A DNA stretch of 64,000 nt. It comes from Muricea muricata. Lineage: Eukaryota > Cnidaria > Anthozoa > Malacalcyonacea > Plexauridae. The DNA lies in the NCBI GenBank assembly GCA_963855995.1, contig OY979716.1:86235560-86299559 (forward strand). Direction: 5' to 3'. Positions 57,152-64,000 of this stretch are shown piece after piece. The notes under the pieces are model-generated. The model was not told the DNA's origin. It did not search any database and saw only the letters and a list, made by a program, of their open reading frames with translations. The position numbers and the translations under genes were made by a program. The stretch's first letter is position 1. Each line of letters starts with the position of its first letter.

Positions 57152-57515
57152 CATCTGCACCAGTATTGCGAGTATCAGTCGGAGAAGGTACGAAGGAGAA
57201 ATAAAATTTCCCCGGAGGGTACTTACCTGAAGGGGAGATGTAGTTCTCCGAGGACCTTCGGAGACTGATAGGAGCAATACTGGTACCCCTACCATGGTGG
57301 TCATCCTTGCCACCCCTCCCAGCTCCTGAAAATCTATCACCTCAGAGACCACTCAACAAGAGGACGGTTATGCGCATGTCGGAAAAATTTAACGTGGGTT
57401 CCAGACCACTGCCGGACGCGAATCTGCACCAGTATTGCTCCTATCAGTCTCCGAAGGTCCTCGGAGAACTACATCTCCCCTTCAGGTAAGTACCCTTCGG
57501 GGAAATTTTATTTCT
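57152..57515. repeat. DIRS palindromic right end
   Basis: An 88-bp arm (57197-57284) is inverted at 57428-57515 with near-perfect pairing (tctccgaaggtcctcggaga region). In addition, 57152-57196 repeats ctgcaccagtattgc of 57424 directly. Split direct and inverted repeats next to each other match the terminal plus internal complementary region of DIRS-group elements. Confidence 0.65.
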
Positions 57516-57874
57516 GAGTCTGATGAAGAGTCTGTCAATGCTTCCACATTTTGGGGTACTGTACTGTATATTCAATTTTATCTTGTAAATGCACTTGTTG
57601 ATAATACTGCATTTCTCACCAGATTTTGGTGAACATTCAGGAATATTTCATAAAAGACATGTTAACAAGACAAGAAAAATTATTAAGACATTAAGTTATT
57701 TGGAATGAAATGTGCATAATGACACTTTACACAAATAAAAACTGTATACAGTATCTGAATTCACTTGATTCATCTTCAGCAGCAATTTACAAGATATATT
57801 GTACTGTTTACTGTATTATGAAAAAAATATCTAATGATGATTAAATATTTTATGTGTGCATTGATGACTTTCAG

Positions 57875-59032
57875 GAAGTGAAGAAGTTCTTCAAACCAAC
57901 CCTGGATTTGTTGCAGATCAGTCAATAGTGGAAGATACATCTTGCAACAAGGATACTGGTGGGTTGAAGGCTTTCCACTGCTGGTCAAGAGGAGTATTTG
58001 TGATTGTTGGTGGAGGAGGTCACATTGAATATTGGCAACCGCTTTACAGGTACTACAGTATATAAAAGCTGCAAAATATTGATACTGATTATGTATGTTC
58101 TGGGATATTTTTGAAATAAAGTCACAATAATATTATTTATTAAATTAAACTTATTATTTATTGTTTCAAATGTAAAAAATTAACATCACAAAAAAATATA
58201 GAGTATATGACATCCATGAAACAGGAAAAGGAACCTTAGAAACAAAAGAAATTAGTAAAGAACCTTAAGCTATAATGATATAAAAAAGCATTTAAGGGTG
58301 TATTTTGTGTTAATTGCATGTAATATGTAGTTGGTAATGCAATAAGAGTGAATGGGCAAATTATTTTCTGAATCCTGATAATATAGTTTAATCATTAATA
58401 TATTACCTGCTATATCGAACGAAGGGTTAATGAAATAGTGGGGTAGTGGAAAAGGCAGCTATTTAAAAGTTTAGAAAACATATTACTCTTGGATAGAGAG
58501 TTTTCCATTAGTTAATATCATCGATTTTTTCAGATCTGAATCTCCAACCCAAGCTTTTCTTGTGACGATGTTGTGGCTGTATCGAAAATTTAAGAAGATG
58601 CAAGAAGGGCACTGTGATGAGGAAATTTGTGAAGCTATGTCATCTGTTTGTTTGTCTTATGACAACATGTGCCACATGGATGGTCTCAATATCGCAAAAG
58701 AAGAGCTACCACTTCCAAAGCCATTTGATAAAGCTTGGAAACCAATATCAAAGGTGATAGACAGGCTGCACCTCAGAAATCATGTTGACAAGAAGTGTCA
58801 CGAGTCATATAATCCCGACGACAAGATACCAAAGAATTTCAACACTATGGCATGCGAGCAAACATTCATCTGGGCGAGTCATTTCAAGAAGGTGGTTTGT
58901 GCCATGCCACAAATTCATCAGTTTTTCTTTTTGCACCGACTGATCAAATATCGAAACAAATACACAGAGAAATGTCACCGCTCTAGCAAAACGCCCATTC
59001 TACCCAAACTAGGTAAAGCTGGTGTTCGTTAA
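57875..59032 (+). pseudogene. KDZ-like transposase, C-terminal exons
   Basis: Two exons, 57875-58049 and 58534-59032, join in phase as HIEYWQPLYR|SESPTQAFL. Landmarks: GLKAFHCWSRGVFVIVGGGG, SYDNMCHMDGLNIAKEELPL, VIDRLHLRNHVDKKCHESYN and MACEQTFIWASHFKKVVCAMP. These fit the C-terminal half of KDZ-type (Kyakuja-Dileera-Zisupton) transposases seen in cnidarians, with the D of YDNMCH and the E of CEQTF as likely catalytic acids. A possible earlier exon (SDEESVNASTFW) lies at 57,516-57,560, exactly where the DIRS end stops, so the DIRS element may have landed in this gene. The N-terminal half is missing in the window. Confidence 0.65.
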
Positions 59033-59072
59033 ATGAACTAAATGGGATTTTAGTAATACGTAAAGGTAAAAG

Positions 59073-59833
59073 TACAGGTGTATGTACCACAGAATACCAC
59101 AAAATTTTCTATCATTCATATTTTATGTCACAAGTATATATCATGGACTATTATTGGTTTTTTGGAAAGGTTTTCCTTGTAGTTTTTCTTCCTGTGGGGT
59201 GTTGCGGTTAGATATAGCATATTCTAGTATTTTTGAAGCCTGACATTATTTGGATAAAATCCTAATGTACCACAGGATACCAGTGTGGCAATAAATAAGT
59301 AACGGTTTATCAAATTGAACCAGGATTTGGTCTTTGATGCTGTATGGTAATATTGTATGGATATTGCTATCTAATTTAGTGGAAGGTTAATACTAAAGTC
59401 ACTACATAATACCCATGGTATATACTACAATATATCAGGCTTATCAATAATGTTGAAAGATTGTGTTTTTTTGTAGCAAATTTGACTGCTCCCTGTTATT
59501 CTTGAATGGCAGGAATGTTTTATCGCTTAGTACAAATGTCTATGAAGATAATTTATGTTGGTTTGCAAACTTATTTTCAAAAGTCCTGATTTTACGAGCA
59601 TTTAGCAAAAAAGAGGTATCAAAAACAACGAATTATATTTAAACTTTATCCTCGTTACTTTTAATAAATTTTATTAAAATATTCATTTTTCTTATTTATG
59701 TGTCAATTAACACCAAAATTAATATATATTTATGAGAATAAAGTATTTTGCACGTTTCTTCCAAATTTTATACTGAAAATAAATACGACTGGTATTCTGT
59801 GGTACCGAGGTATTTGTGGTACATATGCCTGTA
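59073..59833. repeat. MITE-like element with TACAGG ends
   Basis: The left end is TACAGGTGTATGTACCACAG; the right end is the inverse of TACAGGCATATGTACCACAA, with a second ggtaccacagaatacca block inside. About 30-45 bp pair. 761 bp, AT-rich, no gene. Confidence 0.6.
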
Positions 59834-60055
59834 GTGAAGCTTGTCAATAGAAAATATTCAAAACTATGATTTAACATAATATTCCTAACCAGTAACGGTT
59901 GCGATTTTTCAACTCAATCAGGCAAGAATCATTGCAATAGGAATCAAACCGGTGCAGTTTACTGAATGTGCATTCACACACTGTACATTTATTTATTTAT
60001 TAAATACTGTACTATCGTTAATTATATTAATAAAGAAGAACAAGACTTTTACTGT

Positions 60056-62806
60056 TTATTTGCAATTCTTGCAAAGAAATTTGGCCTGAACAAGTACAGC
60101 CTCTCTGTAGGAGTACCCAGCACAGGTGCAATGTTGCCATTGCTCGCACTTTACACACTGAATCATGCTTGACACTCTCTTCTTGTTGCACAGGTTGCAT
60201 TTTAATCTCGTGCCACCACTCTCTTGTGACTGCCTCTTTTTTGATTGATGATTGTGACTGATGATTGTGGTACTTCATCCGTTTCTATAAAGAAAATCAA
60301 TAGGTTTATAGAGTATAGCTAAAAAGTGTTGCAACACCTAGCAATGCCATTGCATTGTGGTCCCTTAAAATACCTGTATAATAATCATAATATGTAAGAT
60401 ATTTCGTTGATAATCCCTCAAATAAGTCTCTCAAACCAAAAGCCTCAACAAATTAAAATGAGTCTAGTTACTACTATCATATAGGTACACATATTGAATA
60501 CATGCATAAATACCTGTTTGACTTTGTGTGTCGCTTGAAGTAGGGGTTTTTTCATCTCCAAGCCCTAACAAATAACATGGTTTGAGAAATATTCTGTTCA
60601 AATTCGCCAGTTCTCATGGCTAGGTAATCAATTATACCAATGAATTATATAATATTCTCACCAGAATCATTGAAGATATCGCTTGACGTTCCTTCAAAAT
60701 CTAAATTAAATAAAACATTTAATTTTTAATTTTGAAATATTTATCAATTAAAAAATTATTGTAGTTATAATACATACCAACAGCTTTATTTACAGAGGTC
60801 GTAACAATGCTGCAGGATCCACTCGTACGAGGTTGACAATCAGTGGGTCGACAACGCTTTTTGACGTAGTTTGTTTTTCAACCTTTCTGGCGTGACACAG
60901 GTCATTTTTGAGTTGAAGTATTTTCCTCTCAAGGACTTCCCTTTCTCTGACGTTTCTTTTTCTCTCCTCGTCAGCATCTTTCTTCAACCTTTGCAAATCT
61001 TGCGCTGCTTTCACTTTGCACAACATCAATTCTCCCTGCAAGGCTGCGCAATTTGTGCAAGATTCATCTTCAGAAGCCTCACGTCCACCGTCAACTCCCT
61101 GCTGGTCTTCGAAAACTAAATAAAAAATCATTGTTTTATATCCAGTTTTATCATGCTTATGCCTTGACGGGTAAAATACTAGTTTGTGACGTATTGCATG
61201 TTTGGTGGTTAGTTTTATAGCAGGATGAGCATTTGTAATATTGTATTTGTGTTTTTACCATCTATGGATTCAGGAGGAAACCACACCAGTTATTTGATCG
61301 TGTAGCAGCAAATCCTCTCAACTTCTCGAATGTGTATGTCTATGTTACAAACTTGTTTCATCCGTACTGATCGAGGATTTATAGATACATTTATATTATA
61401 GCAATTAATAATCAGATACATCTGTCGATCTGTTGTAAGATATTGGTGCTTAGAGCAGTCCTAAAAATTCGAACCGTGCTGATCTTTTCTGGTTGGTTCA
61501 AGAACGTCACCTCCAGCACTGGAGATAAGATATCAGAAGTTTTTGCCGGTAGGTGGCGAAAGACTCGCTTTCATAATCTCCTGTATCGCCGTAGGGAGAA
61601 TGAAGGCAATGAACTCCCTTTTGTCCTTCCCAATAACTTTCGGCTTCATCCATGTCTTGAGCTGAAAATGAAAACTAAGTTTCAAATGTAATATCATCAT
61701 ATACACGTACCCTAAAACAGCCTATAATTCTTCTGTGAAGTACACTCTTTACAGTAGGCGGTGACCAATAACGAAATCAAGCTAAGGGAAGACGGGAAAC
61801 AGTATCCCGCTTGAACTATAGAGAGGGGTATCGTTTGGTTTGTACTCCTTCTCGACCGTATACTTTAACTAGTTACGTTTCGGAGCTTTGGTGTTTAATA
61901 AAACTTACGTCGTTTTCGGTTCTTTCGTTTTTTTGAATCGCTTGTACCAAAAGTTTCAAGACATCTTCAAGATTTGTATGAACCTTTACAGTGGTTGCGT
62001 ATAGTGACTTGACGTGTGGTAGGAATTGAGTTTCCACGTAGTGGTCGAATCCTTGGATGCTGATCACTTCCTCATTGTCCACCGAACGTATTATCTACTA
62101 ATACAAAGGATGTTTTACATTACAATATTGATTTATATTCACCTAAATCAAAACTATAAAAAATCATAGAAAAAGATTCCATTGTTATATGACAAAACTG
62201 AATTTAAACCTCATTTCAATAAAGTTCCTCAGTAATTTCACTAAACCTGTCGTTTAGTCATGTCTTACTACAGATTAATAAAAACGTCATTATATCTACC
62301 TGAAAAACCAAATATGATAAGAACAATAACAGGGCTAGGCCTGGGAGCGATCTAGTCTAGGGACTTGAAACGTTTTATAAGGTTTGCGATATATTTATTT
62401 TATTATTATAACACACACACATTAGCTTGATAAATCGATCAACATTCAGGGGGTTGGCTTTTTATTCGCACACAACTATTTGTCAATTAGTATAAATAGC
62501 AAGAATAGCGTGGCCAATAACCAATAAAATTTAAGCATAAATTACCTCGTGTGCGAAAAGCCGATAGGTTGAGTAAATCTCAGGAAGCCTTGGGGACATC
62601 CCTGTAAGGTGGTGCCTAAAACAGTCCATGTGGTTGGCGAGTTGGATGGAGTTTATACACAGGCCCATCGGAATTATGTCAGCGAGAGAATGAGTAGAGG
62701 CTAAAGATATTATTTCAGTCTTGTAGCAAAGATAATCTCCTGCGGATTGCGTCTTGTCCAATACCAACTTTTCAAAGTAGATCGGTGTTGTTCTTTCAAA
62801 CGACCT
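60056..62806 (-). CDS. Spliced gene with coiled coil and C-terminal PHD finger
   Basis: Candidate minus-strand exons: about 62,806-62,547 (SFERTTPIYFEKLVLDKTQS ... STYRLFAHE), 62,095-61,911 (IIRSVDNEEVISIQGFDHYV ... KNERTEND), about 61,660-61,500 (reading uncertain), 61,098-60,790 (CTNCAALQ, then a Lys/Arg/Glu coiled coil) and a last exon to 60056. The last exon reads LKCNLCNKKRVSSMIQCVKC then CEQWQHCTCAG and FLCKNCK, the C4HC3 spacing of a PHD finger, a chromatin-reading module. Most joins have GT-AG sites, but exon linkage is inferred and one phase across 61.5 kb hits a stop. I do not recognise the N-terminal part. It could be a host gene or an element gene. Confidence 0.45.
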
Positions 62807-63086
62807 ATACCAAATGTAAAGATACAAGCAAATGAACGAGATCTTGAGAACCAAATAATAAACACATGCTCTTTCTTTACAAGTGGATATAAACTTCTGT
62901 TTATTTGTTGTCAGGCAACATGGCTTATATAGACGTAGTTTTATGTCGAGAAAATTTAATTAATCTGGGTTATTATAAATACCTCAGTCATCATCCAAGG
63001 TAAAGTTGACAGTTAACAAAAATAGGAACGCATTGCGTACATGCGGGTAGCCGCTAAAGTCAACAAAACACTACTAGTTGTTTCAA

Positions 63087-63390
63087 GGCCATACGAAGAT
63101 TAAAAAAGTTAGGGGGGCTCTTCGAGCGCCAAAGGCGCAAGTGCCGCTAGGGAGTCAAGGGACATACCCCCCCCCGAATTTTTAGCATGCTCAAACATGT
63201 TTTTCTGCACTTTTGAGGTTAGTTTTACTATAATCATTGGATTAAGAGAAGCGTAAGACTGTAAACTGTTAAAACATGTATTTACTTCAAGACTCAAAGA
63301 TCATTTTTTGGAGGGGGGGTCAGCTCCCCTGCCTTTGAAGTTAGGGGGGCTCAAGCCCCCCCCCCCTACCCCCATGGTTCCTATGGCCAT
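63087..63390. repeat. MITE-like repeat with C/G-rich ends
   Basis: The outer ends ggccata and tatggcc, and the repeated ttaggggggctc (63,108 and 63,340), bracket a core with a small hairpin (gcgccaaaggcgc). C-runs of 9 and 12 bp lie at about 63,168 and 63,358. Non-coding. Confidence 0.5.
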
Positions 63391-64000
63391 GAGTTGTTTT
63401 TTTGTTTTAGATTGTTTGTTTGTTTTCGATTGTTGCGGTCGATCGATTTACTGAAAAAACAAAACAAAAAAGTACATGCAACAATACCAAAATATGTTTA
63501 ACTTGTGCACCATTGTGCACCATAGACCTTACTTCTTACAATATTGACATCTCATGGCATTTAACTACTGTGAGTCTGTGACCAGCTCCAGAATGTTAGC
63601 AAAGTATGAACAATACCAGCTTTACTAACGTTTACATTATCCACATATTTTATGATATTTGAAAGCAAAGAATATAAAAATTGTATTTAACATAACAATT
63701 TTTCTAGTACAAAAACAGCTTACAACATTTAACAACATACAGCTGTATTATCCAAAATAATATCAATATTAAAGTGTACAATTCTTGGGTTTCACTGGAA
63801 CCTTTTTCAGTAATTCTGAGAGGGGGTCAACCCAAAATGTATTGATGATTGTACTGCACTGGAGCAAGCAAATCTCACGAAATTGCACATATTTGCTGCC
63901 AAACACAAGGTCAACACATACAGTGAAAATTTTTTTCAGTCTGATGACAGTGTATAGATTTGGAGTTGACCCCCAGCGAAATTTATGATGTCACGTGAAA
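63391..64000. other. No recognisable gene
   Basis: AT-rich. Inverted gggggtcaac-like blocks at 63,822 and 63,967 hint at a small repeat; nothing else supportable. Confidence 0.4.

Larger units (their letters stand above)
48000..57515 (+). mobile_element. DIRS-like retroelement, interrupted and deleted
   Basis: It comprises gag (48212-49059, continuing after the insertion to 55159), reverse transcriptase and RNase H of the DIRS type (55254-57036) and a palindromic right end. The Mutator-like insertion at 49060-55092 sits near the end of gag. The tyrosine recombinase and methyltransferase expected after RNase H are absent: coding homology ends near 56,940 and the terminal repeat region starts about 200 bp later. 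The left boundary is not resolved. Confidence 0.65.

Overview
The window looks like AT-rich nuclear DNA from an invertebrate animal, most likely a cnidarian or a sponge. Coding pieces are split by GT-AG introns, and intergenic DNA is packed with foldback repeats. The element mix (P2X7-type C-terminal domains, KDZ-like transposase, DIRS and gypsy retroelements, an OTU/DUF6570 Helitron, a RecQ + DUF6589 transposon, PIF/Harbinger, piggyBac, Rep-type genes) fits those phyla. Species and exact clade cannot be fixed from the sequence. No bacterial-style operon, CRISPR array, rRNA or intact tRNA was seen. Nearly everything recognisable is mobile DNA; only a few pieces might be host genes.

Left third (1-25,000). 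A hairpin repeat (38-385) and a possible lone 5' exon (2111-2269) come first. Then comes a 3.5 kb foldback element (4296-7823) with TTAA on both sides and one P2X7-type gene per arm. A nearly complete PIF/Harbinger transposon (8886-13009) carries a SANT/MADF-like gene and a DDE nuclease. A nearly complete piggyBac transposon (16323-19229) is followed by foldback MITEs, an orphan C-terminal exon (about 21,440-21,745) and a dead gypsy RNase H/integrase fragment on the minus strand (about 23,440-24,870).

Middle (26,000-47,700). A broken Helitron N-terminal half comes first: 2A-like motif, OTU protease, DUF6570, Helitron-type domain. It is followed by a P2X7-like finger gene and a HECT fragment, all on the plus strand. 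Next is a three-level nest: a foldback element (31450-47687, 7-bp duplication) holds a gypsy retrotransposon (31477-47110, 210-bp LTRs, 4-bp duplication). The gypsy gag gene is cut by a 9 kb RecQ + DUF6589 transposon of the AcademH type (32565-41613, 59-bp identical terminal repeats, 9-bp duplication). The right 1.5 kb of that transposon is tandemly duplicated.

Right third (47,700-64,000). A second nest: a DIRS-like retroelement (about 48,000-57,515) is split by a Mutator-like element (49060-55092, 9-bp duplication). That element is split by a 4.26 kb element (50135-54394, 8-bp duplication). The innermost element holds an intact Rep protein (HUH nuclease + SF3 helicase), a 220-nt hairpin built of about 10-nt repeats, and a decayed Tc1/IS630-like transposase, between two almost identical 256-bp modules. 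This is the most unusual object in the window: it looks like a rolling-circle replicon, with its probable origin, packaged as a transposon. After it come a KDZ-like transposase fragment, a MITE, and a spliced minus-strand gene of unknown role ending in a PHD finger (about 62,800-60,056).

Two kinds of damage recur: CGA-to-TGA stops, as expected from CpG methylation, and 1-nt frameshifts in A or G runs, some of which could be sequencing errors.
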